Assembly (NCBI GenBank): GCA_001592805.2 | Contig: CP051141.1 | Span: forward strand, 248,001 to 312,000 | Length of the DNA stretch: 64,000 nt | Direction: 5' to 3' | Source of the DNA: Peltaster fructicola | Taxonomy: Eukaryota > Ascomycota > Dothideomycetes | In this document: positions 9,730-20,884 of the stretch, piece by piece | Position numbering within the stretch: the first letter of the stretch is position 1 | How the letters are laid out: the number at the start of each line of letters is the position of its first letter | Notes under the pieces: model-generated | Databases searched by the model: none | What the model saw: the letters and a program-made list of their open reading frames with translations, nothing else | What the model was told of the DNA's origin: nothing | Translations under genes and position numbers: made by a program

Positions 9730-12267
9730 TCAATATCGTGTCCTGACTCCTCCGCGAAGGCCTTCCTTCCATAAACAACAGATGCTGTGCTCCTCACACC
9801 ACTTCTGCACCATCCAGTGTGACAGCTCCTCCTCAACCAATTCGGCCTCTTGGACAGCGCCCTTCTTTCGAGCCTTCGCTCTTGATCTTCGCACGGTCAC
9901 ACGTAAACCTCGTATATTCAACCAAGTCGTCAAGTCTTCGATCACTATCGGGTCGTAAAGCAGGATCTTCTCGTGCCAAGTAGGATTCGTCAGACTATTG
10001 CTTCGAGGAACTGCTCGTATGGTCGAGGTGATCTTCGGATATAGCTTGGCCAGCTCGGTAGCCCACTGAGCTTCGCACTCCTTTGGTGGTCGGTTGGGTG
10101 CAGATACAGGGACGTCCTTCTCGATGACTTCCTTCTGACCAGACAGCTCTAGTGTGCATTCGATAGCTGGCGATGCGTTGGGTCGCTTTCGTGGTGGAGA
10201 GGGTGTGGGCGGCGTCTCTGAGTCAGAGATCTCATCGATATTGTGCCACTCGGATGGCGGACTGGATTGTAGGGTCGCCAAAATCTTCGAAGGAGATGTC
10301 GTCTGCGCCGTCTCAACTCGCGTCACAGGAGAGCTGCTAATCTGTACGATACCAGTAGTAGTTGGTCCTTGCTGTAAGGCCTTACTTGGTCTCCCTCGCC
10401 GTCTTGGCTGCACGAATGTCGTTGGTGGTTGCGTCGATGCGAATGTCCGCACCTGCTTGAAGCTGTCCCTGGGTGGCTTGATACTGAGGTTAGCATCAAG
10501 TGGATGCAGTACTTGTCGCTGGGCAGACGGCCATGGAAGTTGTGAAGGTGGTGGAGACGTGTTGCAATTGCGGCGTATGACATTCGTGGTTCTTGCGAGG
10601 ATCTGCTTCAGTGGCAGAGCATCGAGCTCGTCCTCTAGCACAGTATCACTTGAGATCATAACAAAGCTGTCATGTTGTATTGATCCGTCAATCAAATCGC
10701 CCTCATGCGGCCGCACTTGCTCGCAGTCGACTTCGTCCAGACTTGGTAGATTGATGGTTTGCAGCTTTATCTGCTCATGTCTGAATTGATCGACGCTTTG
10801 ACAGTCGACTATAGCCTGCTCCGCTCCTGGACACACCGCACCCTCGTGGACAGAGTCTATGCGACTCTCTTGTGACTCGATGGCGAGCAAGCCGCCCACG
10901 TCGTCCCTTGCAGACACACACCAGAGATCACGATTAGCCTGACCAACGGATAGCGAAGTCCCATGCGGAGCAGTAGGCACCTTCGTGCGACTCCTGGTGA
11001 TTGGACTGTATGAGTGTGTAGACCGGGGGCTCAACTCTGACTCTGCCAAGGCAAGTTGTATGTGATTAAGAGTTGTAGGCGACTCATCCACATGCAGCTG
11101 ACTTGATGTGCCGAAGATGAATGTTTGATTAGACAAGCTTCCTTGTGCCTGAGTAGGAGGCAACAGAACCCGTGGTACCTCACCTCGAGGTACTGGCTTT
11201 GCTTTGGGTTTCGCACTTTTCTTCGATTTCTTGACAGCTGCACTGTTACTACGACTCATAGTAGCTTTGCGCTTGGTAGTGGTTACTCCAACTGGACCTG
11301 TAGCTATTGGTGTCGCTATCCGTGTGTTGCTCGCGGCCAGCACCTCTGGTATGGTTATTTGTGCATTTTGTAGATCATGCGGCAGATACGGCGCAGTAGC
11401 CATGGCGGTGATGGTCTGCATTTTCTTCTTGGGTTGCTTGACTCTTGGCGGTTTCGGGATTTTCACGGCTTTGACTCTAGGCACCTTGGGCTGTTTCGTT
11501 GTCGCTTCTTTGGCCTTGGGCTCTTTTGGTGCCTTGGGAGCAGCAACTTTGCGTTTCTTCGCAGGCGGTAAAGCCATTTCGCATTGCGCTCCTCCAGATT
11601 CCTCGTATTGGTATGCGCTAACGAGATCTGTGAAGCGTATACCGGACGTGGGAGAGTGCTTAGGAGCTCCTTGGATTGGACCTTGTTGGACAGTGTCTGT
11701 CAATGGTGTCCAGCTCCGTCTCCTGACCAGCGCAGGGTTCATGGCGCTTGTCTTCACTGCGACTGAATCTTGGCGGCGCGTGTCTCCTACGAGGAAGTAG
11801 GACGACCGTTCACCAAGCGCTTCGATAGGTGGTGCTCCGAGCTTATGCGATCGCACAATGCCCACTTCTCTTTGGGTATCCGACTCATCAGAGTCGAGGA
11901 TGAACTCCTCAGACTTCACCACCCTCTTCTTAACGCCACCATTCTTACCACTGACGACTGTGCTCACTTTCTTGGCATGTCTCTTCGAAGAACTCGTAGG
12001 TTCAGCAAAGCTTTGGGTAGCATGCTGGGGAGCATTGCGCCTTGACTCCTGTGTGGGCTTATGTTCATGGTCAACAATGGCTGACCGGCTGATCAAGGAC
12101 GAAGCTGGCAGGAATGCGGGTGCTCGTACAGGCGTTGAGGACAGCGCTCGTCTGTACGGATCAGGTGCTAATGCCGGTGGTGACAGAGAGGTAGGTGAGC
12201 GCGCAGCGCTAAAGTACTTTGAAGGTTGTGGTCGTTCATGCTGTGGGCTTGCTTTCGTGGTAAACAT
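9730..12267 (-). CDS. SLX4: Slx4, scaffold subunit of the SLX1-SLX4 structure-specific endonuclease
   Basis: Slx4 holds and activates the Slx1 nuclease, which resolves branched DNA such as Holliday junctions and collapsed forks. It is a long, mostly disordered nuclear protein. The diagnostic part is the C-terminal Slx1-binding domain, with motifs WHEKILLYDPIVIEDLTTWL and, near the end, HWMVQKWCEEHSICCLWKEG before a terminal GGVRTRY; this matches fungal Slx4. The middle is Lys/Pro-rich with an AT-hook-like GRPSK and several KKRK-type basic patches. The ATG at 12267 (845 residues) is chosen because the region upstream of it in the same frame (to 12387) is Arg/Ala-rich and looks like leader. No intron was needed. 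Long antisense frames across it are shadows caused by the biased composition. The gene is divergent from the M28 peptidase. Confidence 0.88.
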   Translation of the reverse strand: MFTTKASPQHERPQPSKYFSAARSPTSLSPPALAPDPYRRALSSTPVRAPAFLPASSLISRSAIVDHEHKPTQESRRNAPQHATQSFAEPTSSSKRHAKKVSTVVSGKNGGVKKRVVKSEEFILDSDESDTQREVGIVRSHKLGAPPIEALGERSSYFLVGDTRRQDSVAVKTSAMNPALVRRRSWTPLTDTVQQGPIQGAPKHSPTSGIRFTDLVSAYQYEESGGAQCEMALPPAKKRKVAAPKAPKEPKAKEATTKQPKVPRVKAVKIPKPPRVKQPKKKMQTITAMATAPYLPHDLQNAQITIPEVLAASNTRIATPIATGPVGVTTTKRKATMSRSNSAAVKKSKKSAKPKAKPVPRGEVPRVLLPPTQAQGSLSNQTFIFGTSSQLHVDESPTTLNHIQLALAESELSPRSTHSYSPITRSRTKVPTAPHGTSLSVGQANRDLWCVSARDDVGGLLAIESQESRIDSVHEGAVCPGAEQAIVDCQSVDQFRHEQIKLQTINLPSLDEVDCEQVRPHEGDLIDGSIQHDSFVMISSDTVLEDELDALPLKQILARTTNVIRRNCNTSPPPSQLPWPSAQRQVLHPLDANLSIKPPRDSFKQVRTFASTQPPTTFVQPRRRGRPSKALQQGPTTTGIVQISSSPVTRVETAQTTSPSKILATLQSSPPSEWHNIDEISDSETPPTPSPPRKRPNASPAIECTLELSGQKEVIEKDVPVSAPNRPPKECEAQWATELAKLYPKITSTIRAVPRSNSLTNPTWHEKILLYDPIVIEDLTTWLNIRGLRVTVRRSRAKARKKGAVQEAELVEEELSHWMVQKWCEEHSICCLWKEGLRGGVRTRY

Positions 12268-12864
12268 CCTACGCGGCACCGCATACGCGCATCGTGCGCG
12301 AATGTGTTGTACGCGCAGATATGCCAGCGCTCGCGACTGAGAAGCTCGAATGCTGTGGCTGCGTGGTGAGGCTTCAGAGATGCACACACTCTTGAGGTCG
12401 TAGTCGACACGACCTCACGTGTTCGGAGGGTTCAGGTCGGCTGCACGGTAGTGTCCGTACCGACTGCGTACATCTCTGCCTGGCTTATCGGCGCGAGAGC
12501 GACATGCATGACCGCAACTACAACGAGGCATCATTGCTACCATTATCACCACCTTATTGCTACTGTCACGTGCTTTCATTCCTAAATGTTGCTAGACATA
12601 AAAACCAGCAGCATCTGAGAGCTCCAGATCGAGTGATCAACGCTCGACAAGCTCGATTGTGCGCCTTTTGCAACTGAAGGCGCCTATAAATACCAGATCA
12701 GGCAGGTTGTTGATCGTTCGCTAGACAAGCTCAAGCTTGTCATTCGTTTCTGGATATCGCAGTACCGCACCGTGTTACGTTCATGCCAATATCACGCATG
12801 TGAGCCGGCTCGGTTTGCTTGTCAGTCTCACATAAGGACTTATATGACTACAAACTGAGGCACC
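12268..12864. promoter_or_regulatory. divergent promoter region between SLX4 and the M28 peptidase gene
   Basis: A gene-free 597-bp region separates two divergently transcribed genes. A TATAAA box on the plus strand (12685-12690) lies 175-180 bp before the M28 peptidase ATG and would suit that gene. Sequences resembling GACAAGCTCGATT/GACAAGCTCAAGC occur on both sides of it as an imperfect repeat. No other gene is visible. Confidence 0.5.
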
Positions 12865-15221
12865 ATGCCTTCAGAACGCACACCATTGTTGCAGAACGTC
12901 CCAGTGGCGGAGCACGAAGAGCGCTACCCACATGGCAGGGTGAGTAGTGAGCGAGGTCGCAGGAGCTTGAATGACATGACAACAGATTCGCAGGTTCTGT
13001 ACTATCGCTCTGGTCGCCATCCCAGCTCTCACACTCATCATCGCCCTGGTATGCCTAGCACTCGGCCATGACCCGGGCTTCTACGGTGGTGACACAGAAG
13101 TGCATGGACTGCCGCATGCATCATGGCCCAACACGAACGGAATGAGCGCCGAAAGATTGAAAAGCATCTTGCTCGATACACCAGACGCAGAGTCCGCACG
13201 AGCTTCCAGCAAATACTACACATCCGGTGCCCATCTCGCAGGCAAGAATCTCAGCCAAGCTGAGTGGACAAGAGACAGATGGCTTGACTGGGGTCTTCAG
13301 AGCGCAGAGGTTGTGGCATATGAAACGTTGTTGAACTATCCTCAGGATCATCGACTGGCTTTGCTGCAGGACGGCAAGATCAAGTACGAAGCTACATTAG
13401 AGGAGGACATCCTTACACAAGATGCGACCACAGGCGCTGAAGACCGTATACCGACATTTCATGGATACTCGGCAAACGGCAATGTCACTGCACAATACGT
13501 CTTCTGTAATCGTGGCACCTACCAGGATTATGCCGAGCTGCTCGAAGCTGGGATCGAGCTCAAGGGCAAGATCGCTCTTGTCAAGTATGGAGCAGTCTTC
13601 AGAGGGTTGAAGGTCAAACGTGCATCTGAGCTCGGCATGCTAGGAGTGATCATGTATGACGACCCTGGCTCCGATGGAGAGATTACCGAGAAGAACGGCT
13701 ACAAGACATACCCTGATGGACCTGCCAGAAATCCGAGCAGTGTACAGCGAGGAAGCGTACAATATCTGAGTATGTGGTCGAGCATTGAGTGAGACATAAT
13801 TAACAAGATCAGGCTTTGCGCCAGGAGACCCAACGACTATCGGGTACCCGTCGAAGCCTGGAGTACCTCGTCAGTCCACTGACGGCAAGATACCAGACAT
13901 TCCATCACTGCCAATCTCATACGCCGATGCCCTGCCACTGCTACTGGCCCTCAATGGACACGGACCCAATGCATCGTCCTTCTCGCAATACTGGCAGACC
14001 GGAGGACTCGATTACAAGAACGTGTCGTACAATATTGGTCCGTCACCACCGTCGCTAACCATCAACCTCTACAACAGTGTCGAATATGTGACTACTCCAA
14101 TGTGGGACACGATTGCTATCATAAACGGCACTGTCGACGACGAAGTCATCGTGATCGGCAACCACCGCGACGCATGGATCCTGGGAGGCGCTGGTGATCC
14201 AAACTCAGGCTCGGCATCGCTCAACGAAGTGGTTAGGGCGTTTGGAGAAGCACTTAAGCAAGGCTGGAAGCCACTTCGCACGATTGTATTTGCCAGCTGG
14301 GACGGTGAAGAGTACGGTCTTGTGGGCTCGACAGAGTGGGTTGAGGAATATCTTCCTTGGCTCTCAGCATCAGCTGTAGCCTATGTCAATGTCGACGTCG
14401 CCACGCGAGGAGACATCTTCGGCTCGAACGCTTCGCCACTGCTCAACAAGGTCATTCACAGTGCCACAGCTGGCGTGAAGTCGCCGAATCAAACTGTCTC
14501 AGGCCAGACAGTGTACGACGTCTGGAACAAGCATATCGGCACAATGGGAAGCGGCAGCGACTTCACTGCTTTCCAAGACTTCGCAGGTATCCCTTCTGTC
14601 GACTTTGGCTTTGGAGCAGGGCCGCATGCACCGGTATACCACTATCACTCCAACTACGACAGCTTCCACTGGATGGATAAGTTTGGTGATCCAGGCTTCG
14701 CATATCACATCGCAATGGCGCAGATCCTGGCGCTGACAATAGCGCAGCTCGGTGAAGAGCCCATCATTCCACTCAACGCGACAGACTATGCTGTAGGCCT
14801 GGCTCGTTACCTGAACGATGCGAAACACAAGACACAGGATTCGCGCCTCGCAGAGTTGATGAAACCACTCGAGAGTGCTATCGCGCGATTCCACTCTGCG
14901 ACAGTCGTCTTCGAGGACAGTGTAGCCCAGCTACAGCGTGAGATCAATGTCAAAGCCACTCGAAAGACCTACTCGCTAGTCAAGAAGACCAACGACAAGT
15001 ACAAGCTTTTGGAGCGGCAATTCTTATATGCGCCAGGGCTCGATGGTCGTTACTGGTTCAAGCATGTGGTCTTCGCACCTGGTCTTTGGACCGGGTATGC
15101 CGGTGCAACGTATCCTGGTCTTGTTGAAGCCATTGATGCGAATGACACTGCGGCAGTCTCGAGATGGGTCGGCATCATCGAGCAGTCAGTTGAGAATGCG
15201 ATAGTCCTGCTGCAGAAATGA
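12865..15221 (+). CDS. M28 peptidase, glutamate carboxypeptidase II/transferrin receptor-like, type II membrane protein
   Basis: I read join(12865..12939,12986..13769,13813..15221), giving 755 residues. Introns of 46 and 43 bp keep frame. A 27-residue cytosolic tail is followed by one membrane segment (about residues 29-49, around CTIALVAIPALTLIIALVCL) and a long luminal part. That part has a PA-like insert (GKIALVKYGAVFRG), then the di-zinc catalytic core. The core motifs are NHRDAW for the first His, GAGDPNSG for the bridging Asp, WDGEEYG for the Glu pair and YHYHSNYD for the last His. All expected metal ligands are present, so it should be active, unlike transferrin receptors. The C-terminal helical dimerisation domain is also present. 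The tail starts with ERTPLL, an [DE]xxxL[LI] sorting signal. Together with homology to yeast Vps70-like proteins, this suggests delivery to the vacuole or endosome. Confidence 0.9.
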
Positions 15222-15937
15222 GATACACCAAAGGTCCAAAAGGTATAGCTTACGGCCATGCATAAAACAGCCGAGCCGGCCCATGAACGGAGTGTCACCT
15301 GAGCATGACTCGCAGGTGTCCTATCGCATGCCACTGCTGCAGATGCGTGTGATTTGTGGTTGTCCTGTGGCTGCCTCACCGCAATCATCGAGCCGTGACG
15401 CCAAGTGTTGAGGGAAGCTCCTGAAGGTCTGCCGCTCCTCCCTGGTCTGTCCATTATCTGTGGAAATGGCAGAACACCAAGGAATTGTGCCATCCTTCGT
15501 GAACGGTACGAAAGCTAGCCGGTACCCGTCATCGATCTTGGCACCTCTTGGCCTCCAGCAACGGCGATCTCCAACGCTCATCGTGCTCCGGCTCGGAGCT
15601 TGGAAGCGACTGTCATGCTTCTCGCAGCCATGGAAGATGCAAAGGGACGACGCCTGCTGGGGCCTCGCTTGTCTGACAGTCCTGCCGTCTACTCAACATT
15701 CCATGCCTGGTTTTAAATTAGAATAACTCCTATCGTCGTACGCGACTAGCGTTGGCTGGAGTGCGTCGCCGAGCAGAGCCGCTCCTAAATTCGACTAGTC
15801 GCGCTGCATGCTCACTATCAGCGTGGTGATTACTATTTGACGGCAGCAACGTGGAGTTTCGTATTCGTCGAAAAGCAATGTCCTCTGCCACTGGTCGCGG
15901 CAGCCTTGCACTAGTACGCTTGTGAGCCCTGAGATAG
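15222..15937. other. intergenic stretch, no gene seen
   Basis: No frame gives recognisable protein, and no RNA gene was seen. It holds the 3' end of the peptidase transcript and the promoter of the glycosyltransferase gene. Confidence 0.5.
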
Positions 15938-17322
15938 ATGGAAGCTCGATACGATGGCTTTTCGCACGAGGAAAAGTCCTCTACCTCTCTTACATCCCTT
16001 GCATACTCGCGTCAGCACGGCTCTTGGACAGCTCGATTGCTTCGCAGCAGTGCCATCTTCGCGGACTGGATAAAGCTAATCCGACGTTGCTGCGCCGCAT
16101 GGGCGCCTAAGATGATGTTTAGAGGAAGCCAGAGGGCTTTGTTGTATGCCTTCATTGCTGTCACGCTGCTTCTGATCATCTTCGTGCCTCAGACTACGCT
16201 GCCGCAGAAGACTATCGGCTACGTGAACAAGGCTCTGGGCTATGAGGAAGAAAAGCCAGTGTTCAACAGTGATAGATGGTGCGCATCTGAACCACCTTTT
16301 CTCGATGGACTCACTGACCACCATACAGGTTCTACCAGAATGAGTTAACAATGCTGGAACCTATTCAGTTCGACTTCGAGCGACTAAAGAATCTACCACC
16401 ACACAACTACCAAGGTCCTGGCCATGAGACATTTGCTACGCTGTATGCCAGTCGCAATGCCGCCATCCAGGATCCGTATTTTGTTGCAGCACAACAGATA
16501 GTCTTCAGACTGCTGTGGCGGGAACGCACAAAGAGCAAGCACCCAGTCACCGTCTTCGTAACGCAGTTCGTCAACCAGACACAGCGTGACTACTTCACAG
16601 CTGCTGGCGCCATAGTGCGCGAGCTCGCCATCCGCCCCTTCACGCCTGACATGAAGGGTATTCCCGCAAGACTGCAAGATATGTTCTCAAAGCTTGAAAT
16701 GTGGCGACAGTTGGACTTCTCTCGCATTGCATACCTCGATGGCGATGCCCTTCCCATTGAGCATTGTGATACCATCTTCGACTTCGCAAAAGACTTGGCC
16801 TGCAATTACTCTCTGCTACCAGAAGCGGATAAAGCCTACGGCATGGACATCTGCAACTACGCATTTGCAGCACACCACGAAGGCTACGATGGGATCAACG
16901 CTGGTGTCATGGTCTTCAAGCCCGAGCAGGCAATGTACAATCGACTGATCCGAGAATCTCAGAACCACACCGGCTGGGATACAGGCTACATGGAACAAGC
17001 GCTTCTCAGCCATCTCTACAACAACGAAGGTCCTTTCCCACCTGCAGAGATCGATGATGGATACAACTCCTTCCCAGACTATCGTGATCAGGGCATCGAG
17101 ATCAAGATCCTCCATGACAAGGCTTGGAGCCATTATTTTGATCCTGGAACTTGGATCGAGGAGGACTGGAGTAGTACGTACTCAGAGATGGAGAAGTTCT
17201 ATGCCAGTGAGGAATTCTTCGAGGCACGACTGGCTGATCAGAAGGCTATGCAAGCCAGGATCGAGAAGGACTCCAAAACACTCAAGCATCTCAAGATCCC
17301 TGAGCGGCCACCACCACAGTAA
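15938..17322 (+). CDS. GT8-like glycosyltransferase, type II Golgi membrane protein (Gnt1-like)
   Basis: I read join(15938..16278,16329..17322), giving 444 residues. The 50-bp intron (GTGCGC to ACAG) splits a Trp codon and joins NSDRW to FYQNELTML. Residues near 68-85 (ALLYAFIAVTLLLIIFV) form a signal anchor, so the catalytic part faces the Golgi lumen. The fold is family GT8/glycogenin-like. VTVFVTQFV is an early strand, KLEMWRQLDFSRIAYLDGD ends in the DxD metal site, and INAGVMVFKP is a further typical motif. The C-terminal HDKAWSHYF is also family-like. Close relatives in fungi are annotated as glycogenin-like or as N-acetylglucosaminyltransferase Gnt1, which caps N-glycans; which substrate applies here cannot be told. 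An alternative start at 16111 would shorten the cytosolic tail. Confidence in the fold is high, in the substrate low. Confidence 0.85.
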
Positions 17323-18001
17323 ACATGTAATATTAGACGATATTCGCAATCTCATGCCGTACCTGCCAAGGTCATCGCTAAAGTGAATCCCTGATCTGGC
17401 AAAGGGAATCTAGTACAGTATTGTCGCCTGAGCGGCAGAGAACAACTTTGACCACTAAGTGAAACTGCTTGCAATACACCTGAGATCTCCGTCATGACGG
17501 CAGGAAAGCGTTCTTGACGACGCTTATTGTATATAACAGATTGATTGCATTGCCGCTTTCACTAGGTGGAGCTTCGTACGATACAGTATCTGTCTAGGGA
17601 TAACAGGGATGACCGTAAACATTACAGGGACGGTCTACAGTGCGACTTATAATGCTCTTCATACCTGCAACGTCCTTTTCGCGTGCATATTATATGCTGA
17701 AACTGTCGACAGATATCTCTAATACAGCCGTACGCCGTGTCGAAGAAGCCTGACATCGTCAGGACAGGGGCCATCGCGAGTCATAGAGCCAACGACAACT
17801 CCCTGTTGCCCGGTGTGTCAAGCAACAACATCGTCACTTTGCCATATCGTTGTGTGAGGGAGTGGCCTGAGTGGCTGCAGGACCAGACGACCCACGAATA
17901 GAGAAGTTGCGGCACAGCGCAACCTCAAGTGATCGACATTCGACGTCACAACGATTTTCTTTCCCAGACATTACACACCACTTGATGATACCATATCATC
18001 A
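17323..18001. other. intergenic stretch with a partial I-SceI-like motif
   Basis: No coding frame or RNA gene is visible over about 680 bp. At 17595-17608 the plus strand reads TAGGGATAACAGGG, identical to the first 14 of the 18 bases of the I-SceI homing endonuclease site, which is also a conserved LSU rRNA segment. The rest does not match and no intron or rRNA is present, so it is probably coincidence. Confidence 0.5.
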
Positions 18002-19456
18002 ATGGCCAGCACCTTAAATGAACGACCACCGTCCGATGCGACAGACACATACGAGCGCGACGTCCTACATCTCTCCCGCGGCCAGACAGAAGTTGATTTG
18101 GAGTTGAGTTTAAGGACTCAAGCGCAAGAGCTAGGATTGATTCTTGATACTCCGTCAGAAGAGCCAACATCGCCGACAGTGCAGTCAGAGCAATCGTCCA
18201 GATACTCAGCCTCAGTCGATTCGAGGGTCTCAATCTCAACGGGCCTGACGTCCATCCTCTCGGATCGCGTATCAGTCTACAGCAACAATGCACTCGACCA
18301 TGCACGTTCGACACGGTCCTCCGATCTCAGCGCCTCGCGACGCCAGTCTGTCTCATCATCCATGTTCTCGGTCTCCAGCAGCTCTACGAATCAGTCCAAA
18401 AGTCCATTTCGTCGCATAGGATTGAGCATGCTGCGATTGAACAGGTCGAGCAGCAAGGGTTGTCCACATTGTCCCAAGGATCCGATAAGTCAGCGCAGAG
18501 CTCTACATGAGCTTCCTTGTGGTCACAGATTGTGTACACAAGCTCTACGTAATGTCGTTGTGGAGAGCACAAGGCACGACCCAGAGATAAGATGCTGCGG
18601 ACAGATCATACCTGAGCATTTCATTCGATATGTGCTTAACGATGAGGGGTATGAGACAATCAACAACATCGGCAGTACACCACTCGCCCCGTCTCGACCA
18701 CCGATGCCGCAGTCGTCCCTGAAGTCGCAGGTCGACCGGCCAGCGCCCACGAAAGAGAAGAAGCTGGCAATACCCTCAGGCGAACACCAGACACTAGCCG
18801 TACGCTACGAAGCTGAGAGTGGACGTTTAGAAGTGTGGCTTGCAAGGCTAAAGGACGATCTCAAGCAGCAACGCACCGCAATGCTAAAGATACTGCAAGA
18901 ACACCACGCCAAAGCTCTCGACGACCAAGCAGAGACTCAGTCGCATGATATGCTCGTTGCTGAGGACCGCCAGGTCAAGGCCGAAGCCGATCTACGAAAC
19001 ATGCAGGACCAAGAGATCCGTGACAACGCTACTCGGCTTCGGCACATGGAGGCATACTGTGCTGGTAAATTGGCTAGTGGAGACTCTCACAACCGCGTCA
19101 TCACTGAGCAAGACCTACTCGAGCTTCAGAAGACTCAAAATGTGCGCGATGCGATGGAGATGAAGCATCGGAATGCTATCAACATATTGCGAGGTGAGCA
19201 GACTCGTAGAATGAAGCTGAGAGCCCAGCGGTATGACAAGGACGTCCATCAATTGAAGGCGCAGCACAGAAAGGAGTGTCTTGCTCTCGAGCAACGATAC
19301 AGAACGGAAGAAGCGTCACTCATTGACGATGCTGGGCAGAGACGTCAGAGATTGTATGCTCGCTGGAGGCTTGAGACAATGATATGTACGAAGAGGCTCG
19401 AGGTTGCGAACGAATCAGTCTCTCCGACAGGCAAGATTGCCGCGACGGCGTCGTGA
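18002..19456 (+). CDS. RING/IBR-like zinc-finger and coiled-coil protein, fungal-specific
   Basis: A single exon encodes 484 residues. The first 140 residues are Ser-rich and disordered. A Cys/His cluster follows at about residues 155-205: CPHC, then LPCGHRLC, then RCCG. It resembles part of a RING or in-between-RING finger, but the spacing is irregular, so E3 ligase activity is not assured. From about residue 265 the protein is a long charged helix rich in Glu, Lys, Gln and Arg (for example RYEAESGRLEVWLARLKDDL) that should form a coiled coil. Comparable fungal proteins are annotated only as hypothetical RING-like proteins. The stop codon is followed by a GAT/GAC-rich microsatellite-like stretch (19456-19482). 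The gene converges on the DUF1264 gene, 102 bp away. Confidence 0.75.
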   Translation: MASTLNERPPSDATDTYERDVLHLSRGQTEVDLELSLRTQAQELGLILDTPSEEPTSPTVQSEQSSRYSASVDSRVSISTGLTSILSDRVSVYSNNALDHARSTRSSDLSASRRQSVSSSMFSVSSSSTNQSKSPFRRIGLSMLRLNRSSSKGCPHCPKDPISQRRALHELPCGHRLCTQALRNVVVESTRHDPEIRCCGQIIPEHFIRYVLNDEGYETINNIGSTPLAPSRPPMPQSSLKSQVDRPAPTKEKKLAIPSGEHQTLAVRYEAESGRLEVWLARLKDDLKQQRTAMLKILQEHHAKALDDQAETQSHDMLVAEDRQVKAEADLRNMQDQEIRDNATRLRHMEAYCAGKLASGDSHNRVITEQDLLELQKTQNVRDAMEMKHRNAINILRGEQTRRMKLRAQRYDKDVHQLKAQHRKECLALEQRYRTEEASLIDDAGQRRQRLYARWRLETMICTKRLEVANESVSPTGKIAATAS

Positions 19457-19558
19457 TGATAATGATGACGACGATGATAATGTGTAAAGGGAGGAATTCC
19501 ATGACAGGCGATATGCATGCTTGCAATATAGACATGATAGCACAGCAACAAGACATGC

Positions 19559-20354
19559 TCACGCATAGATGCCGGCGCAAGCTTCTCTTGCCTCCCGCCA
19601 CCAAGAATCGGCATTCTCATGTACGCCAGGACCCAAGATGTCTTTGCGGACTTCTGCCTTTGATCGATGATCGACGTCGAATCTCTTGTTGCGATCGCGT
19701 AATGCCTCGTCAATGTCTAGCTGCTTGGACTCTGTTAGACTGCCCATGAGCTTAGGAGTGCCTAGAGGAATCTCATCGCCGCGATCGACCTGCCAGAGAT
19801 GATATGTCTTGCCGTAGAGGCCAACGACTTCCTTCATTGCTTCAGTCTCGAGATTCTCCCATGTGTCCTCGTGTCGTTTGTGAGATTGTGGTGCTGGCAG
19901 GATGAGCATTCCTGACTGGACCTCGAACTGATGTGAATGCCACAGCTTCTGTTCCTCGGCATCAAGCTTCTCATATATATTTCTGGGAATCATATACTCA
20001 ACGCCTATCAGCCGAGCATTCGGTTGACACGAGTCGTAGATGAGACATTGACGAAGATCTAGGAAGTAAGCTTGTGTAGCTTTGTCAACACTGGGACTTA
20101 CCTTTCCTGACATGAGAGCAGAAGTGAAAGCTCTCAACCGAGCGGACCTTGCCTTGACGAGCCTCATCTGCGTAGATGTGAAGGGCATTGAGATACTCGC
20201 AGACGTTGTGTAGTGGTTTCAGTTCCGGATCGACGGTACCTCTAACATGGGTCTGCACGCCTAGATACAATAGCCAGCCGTTAACCCAAGCTGATGGGCT
20301 AAAGTGCAGTGCATTGGCTGCGACGTTCGTTATAGCAGCTGTGATGGAGCTCAT
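19559..20354 (-). CDS. DUF1264 protein (oil body-associated protein-like)
   Basis: I read complement(join(19559..20058,20102..20354)), giving 250 residues. The 43-bp intron (GTAAGT to CTAG) joins FHFCSHVRK to DLRQCLIYDS, restoring the family's conserved block. Strong DUF1264 signatures follow: NARLIGVEYMI, KLWHSHQFEVQSGMLILP, and EAMKEVVGLYGKTYHLWQVDRG. The conserved histidines in FHF and WHSH could bind a metal. In plants the family (OBAP1) associates with oil bodies and affects seed lipid; in fungi and bacteria the role is unknown. No signal peptide or clear membrane segment is visible, although the N-terminus is weakly hydrophobic. The gene is divergent from Rpn5 across about 530 bp. Confidence 0.9.
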
Positions 20355-20884
20355 CTTGGCTCGATGTCTGTGGCGCTTTTGTGATGAGGTCAGGGTGTAT
20401 ACTGCGCATTCAAGTGTTCTTTGGTTTCGACAGAAACGCTTTGCGACTCTCTGTAGCAGATACGCTTCGTGCTTGGTTGCAGCAGATGTATGTGGTCGCT
20501 ATGGCGATGACGTGCTCATGATATAACTGAACGTATCATATCCAAACATCACCGCTTGCTATGGTCTTCATGGCACTGTAGCTCTCAGCCATGAGGCGCA
20601 AGCCAGCAGCGAGATCGGCGACATATACTTGCTCAAGTAGGATCCATGCATGACAACTGACGCTTTCCATAAGCAATATCCAGTCTCCCAGGATGAAGCA
20701 CGTGAGGTTGTGTGACAGTGACATGGTGTCCATCAAATTCGGAAGCTTTCCGCTGACGACGTCGAATAGTCGCCTGCTCTATAGGCGCGTTGTCGTTTGC
20801 GCATACCTATACACTTCCACTTTCTGACCTCGCCTGTCTCTATCACATCAAGCTGACTCTCACACATACCTCCCTCAACACATC
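20355..20884. promoter_or_regulatory. divergent promoter region between the DUF1264 and RPN5 genes
   Basis: No supported gene lies here. A short minus-strand frame at 20536-20736 has no homology that I recognise and is discounted. The region next to 20885 is pyrimidine-rich, as is common before fungal start codons. Confidence 0.4.

Noticed and set aside
9389-9958. Plus-strand frame overlapping the SLX4 C-terminus
   Set aside because: It is antisense to strongly conserved Slx4 sequence and has no recognisable domain.
11204-11800. Long plus-strand frame within SLX4 rich in Leu, Phe and Gly
   Set aside because: Antisense shadow produced by the Lys/Pro/Ala-rich Slx4 coding sequence.
17595-17608. 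I-SceI-like 14-base match (TAGGGATAACAGGG)
   Set aside because: Only 14 of 18 bases match and there is no rRNA, intron or homing gene near; most likely coincidence.
20536-20736. Small minus-strand frame between the DUF1264 and RPN5 genes
   Set aside because: No recognisable domain and no spliced partner; it lies within a likely promoter.
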